DNA of 5,477 nt from Chloroflexota bacterium (GTDB lineage Bacteria > Chloroflexota > Dehalococcoidia > UBA3495). Below the pieces are notes generated by a model. That model worked only from the letters and a program-made list of their open reading frames with translations, had not been told where the DNA came from and did not search any database. Positions 1 through 5,266 of this stretch are shown one piece after another (position 1 is the stretch's first letter; each line of letters begins with the position of its first letter). A program made the translations under genes and the position numbers. The stretch lies in contig JACZXN010000149.1 of the NCBI GenBank assembly GCA_022571575.1, forward strand, positions 1 to 5,477, written 5' to 3'.

Positions 1-2
1 AT

Positions 3-710
3 TATGGGCTCTTGCCCGACGGCGACCAGCCCGCTCCCACCGGCGCACCCGCAACGGCGCCCACGGCCACGGCCGGAGTTGCCGCGTCCCGTCCCATCGT
101 GACCGACTTCACCGCGTCTGAAGCCCTGCGGACTCCGGCGTTCTGGCTGATCGCCTTTGGCCACGGCTTCACTTCCATGGTGATCCTGGCCATCATGGCC
201 CACCTGGGCCTGCTGATGATTGACAAGGGGTACCAGTTGCAAGACGCCGCCTTCGTGGTCTCCGCCTACACCGCCGTGGCCATGGGGTTTCAACTGGTGG
301 GGGGTTATGTGGGAGGCCGGATCCCGATCAGGCTGGCCCTGGCCTTCTTCACCAGCTTGCAGGCCATCGGCGTGATAGTTCTGGTCTTCGCCGACTCGCT
401 GCCCACCTTCTATTTGTTCGCGGTGCTGTTCGGCGCGGGCTTCGGCGGGCGCAATCCCCTGACCGTCGCCATCCGCGGCGATTATTTCGGTTCCGCTTCC
501 TTCGGGAAGATATTGGGCCTCTCCACCGTGCCCATGAACGTGCTGCTGCTGATCGCCGCCCCGTTGGTCGGTTGGATGCGGGATACCCAGGGGACCTACA
601 CCGACGCGTTCATCATCATGGTCCTGACCAACTTCGCCGGCGCCGCGTGTTTCATGCTGGCCAAGCGGCCCGTGAAAAAACCGGCGCTCCAGCCCGCCGC
701 GGCGGACTAA
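3..710 (+). CDS. MFS transporter, C-terminal half (5' truncated by window edge), oxalate/formate-antiporter-like
   Basis: This is an inner-membrane secondary transporter of the major facilitator superfamily; the substrate cannot be read from the sequence. The frame is open to the left edge, and the codons before the first possible start (TTG at 12) read YGL, giving a continuous YGLLPDGD. That string is typical of the cytoplasmic linker between TM6 and TM7 in OFA/monocarboxylate-type MFS proteins, so this is the C-terminal half and not a short gene. About 235 codons are present. Counting from the TTG, six hydrophobic segments fit TM7-TM12 at roughly residues 44-70, 79-103, 108-127, 130-155, 164-190 and 199-217. 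The TM8-TM9 loop GGYVGGRIPIR is a degenerate copy of MFS motif A, and the tail is short, basic and Ala/Pro-rich. It ends at TAA (708-710) and converges on the cyclophilin gene 96 nt away. Family assignment is firm; subfamily is moderate. Confidence 0.88.
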   Translation, partial: YGLLPDGDQPAPTGAPATAPTATAGVAASRPIVTDFTASEALRTPAFWLIAFGHGFTSMVILAIMAHLGLLMIDKGYQLQDAAFVVSAYTAVAMGFQLVGGYVGGRIPIRLALAFFTSLQAIGVIVLVFADSLPTFYLFAVLFGAGFGGRNPLTVAIRGDYFGSASFGKILGLSTVPMNVLLLIAAPLVGWMRDTQGTYTDAFIIMVLTNFAGAACFMLAKRPVKKPALQPAAAD

Positions 711-806
711 AGCGCCGGCCAATTTCCCCTCTCTCCGGGTCCGGTCTTCCCGGGTCCCGCACACCGGAGCCGGACCGTTCCCCGACCGTTCATCAAGACT
801 GGGGTT

Positions 807-1331
807 CTAGGACTCCTGTATCTCGACGTCGTTTATCTCCAGAGCCGTGGTCGGGGTGGAGGGTTCTCCGCCCCTGCCGGTGGTCACCGGAGAGTTGGCG
901 ATGGAGTCCAGCACATCTTCGCCGCCGGTCAGGTTGCCGAAGATGGTGTAATTGGGCGGCAGACCGGCGTCCGCTCCGTGGATGATGAAGAACTGGCTGC
1001 CGTTGGTGTTGGGGCCGGAGTTGGCCATGGCCAGGATGCCTTTGAGGTACTTCCGGGTTACGGGCTCATCGTTGAAGCGGTAGCCGGGGCCGCCGGTGCC
1101 GTCCCCCGTGGGGCAGCCGCCCTGGATCATGAAGTTTTTGAGCACCCGGTGGAACTTGCCGTCCTTGTAGAACCCTTCCCGGGCCAGGAACACGAAGTTA
1201 TTCACCGTCACCGGCACATCGGAAGCGAAAAGTTCCAGGGTGATGTCGCCGTGGTTGGTCTTGACCGTGGCCGTATAGGTCTTGGACTCGTCGATGGTCA
1301 TCGCCGGCGGCGCGGAATACTGCTGGGGCAT
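807..1331 (-). CDS. Cyclophilin-type peptidyl-prolyl cis-trans isomerase
   Basis: A 174-residue single-domain cyclophilin that catalyses cis-trans isomerisation of Xaa-Pro bonds during protein folding. There is no signal peptide or membrane segment, so it is cytosolic (PpiB-like). The core begins at about residue 18. Active-site residues equivalent to human CypA R55, F60, M61, Q63, A101, N102, Q111, F113 and L122 are R62, F67, M68, Q70, A103, N104, Q113, F115 and L124. The signature strings FHRV (60-63) and NGSQFFI (110-116) are clear. CypA W121 is G123 here and H126 is Y128 (in LPPNYTIFG), changes also seen in other bacterial cyclophilins. The ATG at 1331 is chosen over the in-frame ATG at 1301 because GGAGG (1338-1342) lies 6 nt upstream. 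The first ~16 residues are a non-conserved extension. The gene has its own promoter and converges on the MFS gene to its left. Identification is secure. Confidence 0.97.
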   Translation of the reverse strand: MPQQYSAPPAMTIDESKTYTATVKTNHGDITLELFASDVPVTVNNFVFLAREGFYKDGKFHRVLKNFMIQGGCPTGDGTGGPGYRFNDEPVTRKYLKGILAMANSGPNTNGSQFFIIHGADAGLPPNYTIFGNLTGGEDVLDSIANSPVTTGRGGEPSTPTTALEINDVEIQES

Positions 1332-1337
1332 CTGATT

Positions 1338-1342
1338 CCTCC
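1338..1342 (-). promoter_or_regulatory. Ribosome binding site of the cyclophilin gene
   Basis: GGAGG on the minus strand, 6 nt before the ATG at 1331. It fixes the start at this ATG and not at the internal Met codon ten residues later. Confidence 0.8.
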
Positions 1343-1371
1343 GGTCCGTTCAAGTAATTTTCGTGGTTGGG

Positions 1372-1398
1372 ATTGTAGCATCTGTGCGTGGGTGGCAA
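1372..1398 (-). promoter_or_regulatory. Probable extended -10 promoter for the cyclophilin gene
   Basis: On the minus strand, TGCTACAAT (1380-1372) is an extended -10 element with a 5/6 TATAAT match. A 5/6 -35 match, TTGCCA (1398-1393), lies 15 nt upstream; that spacing is short, which the TGn extension could compensate. The predicted transcript would start near 1365 with a leader of about 34 nt carrying the GGAGG site. It lies just past the terminator of the upstream gene, consistent with independent transcription. Confidence 0.5.
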
Positions 1399-1406
1399 CA
1401 GTTGCC
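1394..1406. repeat. 13-bp perfect dyad overlapping the cyclophilin -35 box
   Basis: GGCAAC-A-GTTGCC is a 6-bp inverted repeat around a single central base. It covers most of the putative -35 hexamer of the cyclophilin promoter, the usual place for a repressor operator. No regulator is encoded nearby, and a dyad this short can occur by chance in GC-rich DNA. Confidence 0.3.
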
Positions 1407-1410
1407 GCAA

Positions 1411-1445
1411 CCAAACCAAAAGGCCCGCATACCCTGCGGGCCTTT
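1411..1445 (-). terminator. Rho-independent terminator of the unknown gene at 1492-1932
   Basis: An 11-bp perfect stem (1419-1429 with 1435-1445) encloses a 5-nt loop (1430-1434). Read on the minus strand, the 3' arm runs into TTTTGGTTTGG, an interrupted T-tract. On the plus strand the hairpin is followed by AAAGC, so it works best for minus-strand transcripts. It starts about 46 nt past the stop codon of the unknown gene and precedes the cyclophilin promoter, separating the two units. Confidence 0.8.
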
Positions 1446-1491
1446 AAAGCAACTATTCCAGTCCAAGAAAACCCGGCTGTGCCGGCCGGTT

Positions 1492-1932
1492 TTACCGGCG
1501 GTTGTGGGTCTTGGTCTCGGCCCAGGCCACGATCTTGGGCAGGGCGGCGTCGATGTCCCGCTGGTCCACCTGCCTTGCTATATCCTCGGCCTCGCACCGG
1601 ATCAGCATGATGGGCAGCCGGTTCTTGATCTTGTCCAGGGTCCAGGCCAGGGGGTCGCCCTCGGCCGTGAAGTCCAACATCAGGCGCTCGTTCTTCTTCA
1701 CGTTGGCGTTCCGGTAGTGGTAGTGGGGCGCCACCCGGAAGCAGTCGAAGCGCAGCAATTCCTTGTCCTGCCCTTCGAGCATGTCGCTGTAGACGTGGAT
1801 ACAGACGCCCTCTTCGGCGCCGTCGTTCAGCGTCCGGTATTCCAGGCCGAAGGTGACCGCTCCCGCTGGGATCAGCTCTTCGGGTCCACCCGTCTCGCCA
1901 CCCATCTGCGCATGCATCGTCTGTTGTGCCAT
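1492..1932 (-). CDS. Conserved-looking hypothetical protein with an HYHYR motif
   Basis: I do not recognise this 146-residue protein with confidence. It is soluble, with no signal peptide or membrane segment. After a Gly/Glu-rich N-terminus (about 1-22), the central part looks like a beta-rich fold: GLEYRTLNDG (29-38), GVCIHVYSD (42-50), and LLRFDCFRVAPHYHYR (59-74). H70 and H72, with nearby C64, H46 and C44, could form a metal or ligand site, but this is inference. The C-terminal half (about 95-140) is probably helical and ends in a basic tail. ATG at 1932 is preceded by AAGGAGG (1937-1943) with a 4-nt spacer, which strongly supports real translation. It has its own promoter (TATAAT at 2005-2010) and a hairpin terminator, and is transcribed divergently from the amino-acid dehydrogenase. 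No enzyme motif was identified. Confidence 0.88.
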   Translation of the reverse strand: MAQQTMHAQMGGETGGPEELIPAGAVTFGLEYRTLNDGAEEGVCIHVYSDMLEGQDKELLRFDCFRVAPHYHYRNANVKKNERLMLDFTAEGDPLAWTLDKIKNRLPIMLIRCEAEDIARQVDQRDIDAALPKIVAWAETKTHNRR

Positions 1933-1936
1933 GTCG

Positions 1937-1943
1937 CCTCCTT
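1937..1943 (-). promoter_or_regulatory. Consensus ribosome binding site of the unknown gene
   Basis: AAGGAGG on the minus strand, 4 nt before the ATG at 1932. This is the best Shine-Dalgarno match in the window, and it supports the unknown gene as truly expressed. Confidence 0.85.
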
Positions 1944-2004
1944 CTGATTTCGTCGCCGGATAGTATCGGCCAAAGCCCCAGGCAGCTTCTGCCTGTAGTC
2001 GGGA

Positions 2005-2033
2005 ATTATACCCCCATTCTTTGTCGCCCCCAA
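2005..2033 (-). promoter_or_regulatory. Sigma-70-type promoter for the unknown gene at 1492-1932
   Basis: On the minus strand a perfect -10 TATAAT (2010-2005) is separated by exactly 17 nt from TTGGGG (2033-2028), a 3/6 match to TTGACA. The predicted start near 1998 gives a leader of about 65 nt before the ATG at 1932. The location in a divergent intergenic region fits. Confidence 0.6.
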
Positions 2034-2073
2034 GGGAAACCCGGCGCGGCGGGGTTTCTCACGCACCCTGGGC

Positions 2074-2079
2074 TATAAT
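2074..2079 (+). promoter_or_regulatory. Probable -10 box for the amino-acid dehydrogenase gene
   Basis: A perfect TATAAT followed by TAAGG. No good -35 hexamer sits 16-18 nt upstream (the positions hold GGGGTT-like sequence), so the promoter may need an activator. Transcription from here would give a leader of about 120 nt before the TTG start at 2209. That leader contains small hairpins (CCGCC/GGCGG at 2109-2121; CGGTT/AACCG at 2176-2187) but no riboswitch I recognise. Confidence 0.45.
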
Positions 2080-2195
2080 TAAGGTACGGGAGGGGGACCG
2101 CTGGAAATCCGCCCAAGGCGGCCCCGCATCCCAATGATTAGACCGGCGATTTTTAGTTGAAATGCATGGTCAGAGCGGTTAAAACCGGTGGAGAA

Positions 2196-2202
2196 AAGGG
2201 GG
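2196..2202 (+). promoter_or_regulatory. Ribosome binding site deciding the dehydrogenase start
   Basis: AAGGGGG lies 6 nt before the TTG at 2209 and can pair with the 16S tail with one G-U wobble. The alternative GTG at 2188 has no purine-rich site at proper spacing. The alternative ATG at 2227 has only GGAG 12 nt away. Confidence 0.6.
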
Positions 2203-2208
2203 CCGAAG

Positions 2209-3279
2209 TTGGAGATACTTGAGCAGATGGGGGCCGAGGGCCACGAACAGTTGGTGGTGGTCTCCGATGCCGGTTCGGGACTGAAGGCCATCATCGCGAT
2301 CCACGACACCACCCTGGGACCGGCCTGCGGAGGCACCCGGATCTGGCCCTACAAGACGGAGCAAGAAGCGATCCGGGACGCCCTGCGGCTGTCCCGGGCC
2401 ATGACTTATAAATCGGCGGCGGCCGGCCTGCCCCTGGGCGGCGGCAAGGGAGTGATCATCGCCGACTCCCACACCGAGAAGACCGAGGCCCTGGTCCGGG
2501 CCTACGGGAGGTTCGTGGACACCCTGGGCGGCCGCTATCTGACCACCACCGATGTCGGCAGCACCGGCCGGGACATGGAATACATCAAGCAGGAGACCGA
2601 TTACGTGGTCGGCCTGCCCACCACCGCCGGCGGCAGCGGCGACACTTCGATCATGACGGGGCTTGGCATCTACATGGGCATGAAAGCCTGCGCCAAGGAG
2701 GCCTGGGGCAGCGACTCCCTTACGGGCAAGACCGTGGCCATGCAGGGGTTCGGCAAGGTGGCGATTCAAACCGCCCATCATCTGATGAAAGAGAACGCCA
2801 ACCTGGTGGTGACCGATGTCTACGAAGGGGCGCTGGACCGGGCCCGCGACCTGGGTCTGGCCGTGGTCAAGCCCGACGAGATCTACGGTGTGGACTGCGA
2901 CATCTTCGCGCCCTGCGCCCTGGGCGGGGTGATAAACCCAAAAACCATTCCCCAGTTGAAGTGCAAGGTGGTGGCCGGAGGGGCCAACAACCAACTGCTG
3001 TCCGCCGCCGACGGCGAAGAACTGCACCGCCTGGGCATCGTATACGGCCCGGACTACATATTGAACAGCGGCGGCATCATCAACGCCGAAGCCGAGATAG
3101 GCAGGGAATACAACCCGGACCGGGCCAGGGAAAAGACCGAGCGCATCTATGAGATCGTGGAAAAGGTGATCGCCATCTCCAAGCGCGAGGAGATCTCAAC
3201 GGCCAAGGCGGCGGACCGTCTGGCCGAGGACCGGCTGAACTCGGTGCGGGCCATACGGCAGGTCTACCGCTCCAGATAG
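2209..3279 (+). CDS. Glu/Leu/Phe/Val dehydrogenase (leucine-dehydrogenase-like amino-acid dehydrogenase)
   Basis: An NAD-dependent enzyme that oxidatively deaminates an L-amino acid, probably branched-chain or aromatic, to the 2-oxo acid and ammonium, or runs in reverse. It is a cytosolic oligomer in known relatives. From the TTG the protein has 356 residues and begins MEILEQM, aligning end to end with Geobacillus leucine dehydrogenase (MELFKYM, recalled from memory). The catalytic lysines then fall at K68 (TYKSAAAGL) and K80 (LGGGKGVI), the family's own numbers. D115 (TTDVGST), the Rossmann loop GFGKVA (180-185) and acidic D203 (VVTDV) ending beta-2, which favours NAD, are present. ANNQL (259-263) and NSGGIIN (286-292) are the cofactor and substrate strands. 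The longer GTG start (2188, 363 residues) cannot be excluded but lacks a ribosome site. Pocket residues differ from leucine dehydrogenase (C40, T113, I290, A293), so the exact substrate is open. It is monocistronic, with a strong terminator. Confidence 0.95.
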   Translation: MEILEQMGAEGHEQLVVVSDAGSGLKAIIAIHDTTLGPACGGTRIWPYKTEQEAIRDALRLSRAMTYKSAAAGLPLGGGKGVIIADSHTEKTEALVRAYGRFVDTLGGRYLTTTDVGSTGRDMEYIKQETDYVVGLPTTAGGSGDTSIMTGLGIYMGMKACAKEAWGSDSLTGKTVAMQGFGKVAIQTAHHLMKENANLVVTDVYEGALDRARDLGLAVVKPDEIYGVDCDIFAPCALGGVINPKTIPQLKCKVVAGGANNQLLSAADGEELHRLGIVYGPDYILNSGGIINAEAEIGREYNPDRAREKTERIYEIVEKVIAISKREEISTAKAADRLAEDRLNSVRAIRQVYRSR

Positions 3280-3297
3280 CAAAATACTTCCGGGAAT

Positions 3298-3338
3298 AAA
3301 AAACGGGCGTCCCGATTCATTGGGACGCCCGTTTTTTT
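3298..3338. terminator. Bidirectional rho-independent terminator shared by the dehydrogenase and CDGSH genes
   Basis: An 11-bp perfect stem (3303-3313 with 3322-3332) surrounds an 8-nt segment that can close further to a 4-nt loop. It is flanked by six A's (3298-3303) on the left and seven T's (3332-3338) on the right, so each strand ends in a U-tract. It lies 18 nt after the dehydrogenase stop and 21 nt after the CDGSH stop, between two convergent genes, exactly where a shared terminator is expected. Confidence 0.93.
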
Positions 3339-3359
3339 GTCGAATTTCGATTGAACTGT

Positions 3360-3566
3360 TTACGAAGCGGTGGATTCAGCCTCGAACCCGGCGTCGCGGT
3401 GGGCCGAGTCGCAGAAAGGTTTGTTCCCAGACTGGCCACAGCGGCAGAAGCTCACCCACTGGCCCTCGGGGACGCTGTATTCTTTGCCGTCTTTGTCCTT
3501 GATGGTGATGGGGCCGGTAACCCGCAGGGGGCCGTTCTCCCGAATCTCGATATTGACGTCTGCCAT
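3360..3566 (-). CDS. CDGSH-type iron-sulfur protein (small, cytosolic)
   Basis: A 68-residue protein with one CDGSH iron-sulfur (mitoNEET-like) domain, predicted to bind a redox-active 2Fe-2S cluster through three Cys and one His. Ligands are C41, C43, C52 and H56 in FCRCGQSGNKPFCDSAH (40-56). The usual Gly of 'CDG(S/T)H' is Ser54 here, but all four ligands and the Pro (P50) are intact. The N-terminal strand part, NGPLRVTGPI (11-20) and the KDKDGKEY hairpin (23-30), is typical of the bacterial single-domain form. There is no membrane anchor. The ATG at 3566 is chosen because AAGGAG (3572-3577) sits 5 nt upstream; an in-frame ATG at 3596 would add ten residues but has no ribosome site. The biological role of bacterial CDGSH proteins is poorly defined (redox or Fe-S handling). 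It converges on the dehydrogenase and lies downstream of the DHA2 transporter on the same strand. Confidence 0.92.
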   Translation of the reverse strand: MADVNIEIRENGPLRVTGPITIKDKDGKEYSVPEGQWVSFCRCGQSGNKPFCDSAHRDAGFEAESTAS

Positions 3567-3571
3567 TGTAA

Positions 3572-3577
3572 CTCCTT
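3572..3577 (-). promoter_or_regulatory. Ribosome binding site deciding the CDGSH start
   Basis: AAGGAG on the minus strand, 5 nt before the ATG at 3566. It supports the 68-residue form over the 78-residue form starting at 3596. Confidence 0.8.
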
Positions 3578-3665
3578 CGTCGCTGCTCTCAATCATTGTT
3601 GGATGGGCGGGGATAGATGGGCGGGCCGCATCAGGCGTTGGCCAAGCTACCGCAAACCAAAAGTA

Positions 3666-3694
3666 AGTCTGCCACCCGAAGTTAGGGGTGTCAA
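3666..3694 (-). promoter_or_regulatory. Possible promoter for the CDGSH gene
   Basis: On the minus strand a perfect -35 TTGACA (3694-3689) is followed after 17 nt by CAGACT (3671-3666), only a 3/6 match to TATAAT. It lies in the 160-nt gap between the DHA2 transporter stop and the CDGSH start. The -35 is good and the -10 poor, so this is tentative; read-through from the transporter is the alternative. Confidence 0.35.
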
Positions 3695-3726
3695 GCTGGC
3701 TTTTAGGGCCTGAAACAGCCTCCAGA

Positions 3727-5208
3727 TCAATCAGATGCCGGTTCGGCCGCCACCGATTCGGGCCGCGCCGCCGGCACCGGTTTTGGCCGCTCCCCTCTGA
3801 TCAGAGAGATGGCGATGGCCACCAGCAGCAGACCACCCATCATCAGAAAGGCCCATCGGAGTCCCGCCACAAAGGCGCCGGCAACGGCCGGGGACACGGC
3901 GTCCAGGCTTGGCTCCACGCCCCGGGCTCCCATGGTGGCCACCACCACCGTGGTGGCGATGGCGATGCTGGTCACGTTGGCCGAATTGCGGACCAGTTGG
4001 GTCAGAGCCGAGACCACGCCGTACTGAGAGCGGTCCACCGCGCTCAAGATGGAGCTGTTGTTGGGCGTGTTGAAGAGAGCCGTGCCGGTGCTCTGCACCA
4101 TCAGCATGATGATGATCAGCAAAACCGGAGTGGCCTCGGTCAGGGTGCTCGCCAGGATGAACCAAGCGGTGGCCGAAAGGATGAGCCCGCCCACCGTCAG
4201 TCCCCGCCACCCGAAGCGGTCCGACAACCGGCCGCTGAAGGGGCCCACCAGCACCAGGCAGAGCGCGGGCGCTATCAGCAGCAGGCCCACGTCCCTGGGG
4301 CTGAAGTCGAGCACCCGCTGCAGGTAGAAGGGCATCATGAACCTGGCGGCGGAAGAGCCAAGGAACGAGAACCAACCTGCGGCGACGCCAAGGGCCACCA
4401 GCTTCCGTTTGAAAAGCCGCATGTCCAGCATGGGGGACTCCGAGCGCAACTCCCACCAGATGAACGATGCCAGCGCCAAGACCGAGGCGGCCAGCCCAGA
4501 GAGGATGATTACCGACGTCCAGCCAAACCGGTCGCCGTTGCCCACCACCAATAAGAACCCCAACAGGGCCAGACCCGACAGTATCGCGCCGCCCCAGTCG
4601 AACCTTTGCCGAGGCTCGCCCTCCGCCGGCTTGTCCAGGGGAAGGACCAGCATCGAGACGGCGATGGTGACGACGCCGATGGGCACGTTGGCGAAGAAGA
4701 CCGACCGCCAATCAAAGATGCTGATGAGCAGTCCGCCGATGACCGGCCCCCCGATGGCTCCCACGCCAACCACGCTCAGGTGGGTGCCCAGGGCCTTGCC
4801 CCGTTCCGACCCGGGGAAGGCGGAGATCACCATTGCTATGCCGGCGCTCTGCACCATGGCCGAGCCCACGCCCTGGAAGACCTTGGAGGCGATCAACGAT
4901 CCCAGGTTGGGCGATGCCCCGGCCAGTCCGGCGGCCACCACAAAGATGATCATACCGCTGGTGTACACCTGCTTCCGGCCGATGATGTCGCCCAGACGGC
5001 CCATGGGCAGGATCAAAACGCTGATGGCCAGGGCGTAGCCCACCACGATCCACTGGACCGTGGGCAGGTCAGAGCCGAAATGACGCTCGATGCTGGGCAA
5101 CGCCACCAGGACGCTGCCGGTGTCGACAACCGACAAGAAGGTGCCGATGGCGATGGTGCCGAATATCCACCACTTGTAGTTGGCGCTGCTCTTGATGGTG
5201 GATATCAC
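3727..5208 (-). CDS. DHA2-family (EmrB/QacA-like) MFS drug-efflux-type transporter
   Basis: A complete 493-residue inner-membrane protein of the 14-TM DHA2 group of the major facilitator superfamily, which typically exports drugs or other amphiphiles by proton antiport; the actual substrate is unknown. Visible motifs: TM1 motif D1 with D29 (VVDTGSVLVALPSI); W53 in VQWIVVGYAL; motif A GRLGDIIGRK (70-79) in loop 2-3; a motif-B-like KVFQGVGSA (109-117) with Lys in place of the usual Arg; motif C GVGAIGGPVIGG (148-159), diagnostic of antiporters; then DWRSVFFANVPIG (166-178). The C-terminal ~20 residues are a Pro/Ala/Glu-rich cytoplasmic tail. Start: GTG at 5208, the farthest possible because an in-frame TGA lies just upstream. 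The nearest ribosome site, AGGAG (5221-5225), is 12 nt away, longer than usual. It follows the stop of the upstream MFS gene by 58 nt and is probably cotranscribed with it. Confidence 0.94.
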   Translation of the reverse strand: MISTIKSSANYKWWIFGTIAIGTFLSVVDTGSVLVALPSIERHFGSDLPTVQWIVVGYALAISVLILPMGRLGDIIGRKQVYTSGMIIFVVAAGLAGASPNLGSLIASKVFQGVGSAMVQSAGIAMVISAFPGSERGKALGTHLSVVGVGAIGGPVIGGLLISIFDWRSVFFANVPIGVVTIAVSMLVLPLDKPAEGEPRQRFDWGGAILSGLALLGFLLVVGNGDRFGWTSVIILSGLAASVLALASFIWWELRSESPMLDMRLFKRKLVALGVAAGWFSFLGSSAARFMMPFYLQRVLDFSPRDVGLLLIAPALCLVLVGPFSGRLSDRFGWRGLTVGGLILSATAWFILASTLTEATPVLLIIIMLMVQSTGTALFNTPNNSSILSAVDRSQYGVVSALTQLVRNSANVTSIAIATTVVVATMGARGVEPSLDAVSPAVAGAFVAGLRWAFLMMGGLLLVAIAISLIRGERPKPVPAARPESVAAEPASD

Positions 5209-5220
5209 TGCTGTAGATCA

Positions 5221-5225
5221 CTCCT
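5221..5225 (-). promoter_or_regulatory. Distant ribosome binding site of the DHA2 transporter
   Basis: AGGAG on the minus strand, 12 nt before the GTG at 5208. The spacing is longer than the usual 5-9 nt, suggesting weak initiation. No other in-frame start nearby fits better. Confidence 0.45.
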
Positions 5226-5226
5226 A

Positions 5227-5262
5227 AGTGCCCCGGTAAGCGCCCCGGTGGGCGCCCCGCCG
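5227..5262. repeat. Imperfect 12-bp tandem repeat, three copies, between the two MFS genes
   Basis: Three consecutive 12-nt units: AGTGCCCCGGTA (5227-5238), AGCGCCCCGGTG (5239-5250) and GGCGCCCCGCCG (5251-5262). The shared core is GCCCCG; the third unit is the most diverged. It fills most of the 58-nt intergenic spacer, just beyond the ribosome site of the DHA2 gene, and ends 4 nt before the stop of the upstream gene. Confidence 0.6.
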
Positions 5263-5266
5263 CCCA

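Noticed and set aside
738..776. Inverted repeat GGTCCGG / CCGGACC in the gap between the MFS and cyclophilin stops, possibly a terminator
   Set aside because: The loop is 25 nt, there is no T-tract on either strand, and GC-rich alternatives pair equally well. The location suits a terminator, but the structure does not support a rho-independent one.
978..1610. Plus-strand open frame of 210 codons over the cyclophilin gene
   Set aside because: It is antisense to a clear cyclophilin and runs through its promoter and the terminator hairpin. Its composition (Val/Gly/Arg/His-rich, no domain) is that of a GC-rich shadow frame.
2109..2121. CCGCC-CAA-GGCGG hairpin in the dehydrogenase leader as a riboswitch element
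   Set aside because: A 5-bp stem with a 3-nt loop is expected by chance in such GC-rich DNA, and no known riboswitch core surrounds it.
2134..2160. Possible leader peptide MIRPAIFS before the dehydrogenase
   Set aside because: Only eight codons, no ribosome site, no run of leucine or other regulatory codons, and no attenuator hairpin after it.
2179..3027. Minus-strand open frame of 282 codons over the dehydrogenase
   Set aside because: It is antisense to a complete conserved enzyme; the translation is rich in Gly/His/Gln with no recognisable domain or ribosome site.
3700..3726. Possible terminator after the DHA2 transporter (GGCTGTTT / AAAAGCC)
   Set aside because: The stem would be short with a bulge and no T-tract follows; too weak to call.
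3688..4554. Plus-strand open frame of 288 codons over the DHA2 transporter
   Set aside because: The His/Gln/Arg/Gly-rich translation is a typical reverse-complement shadow of hydrophobic membrane-protein codons.
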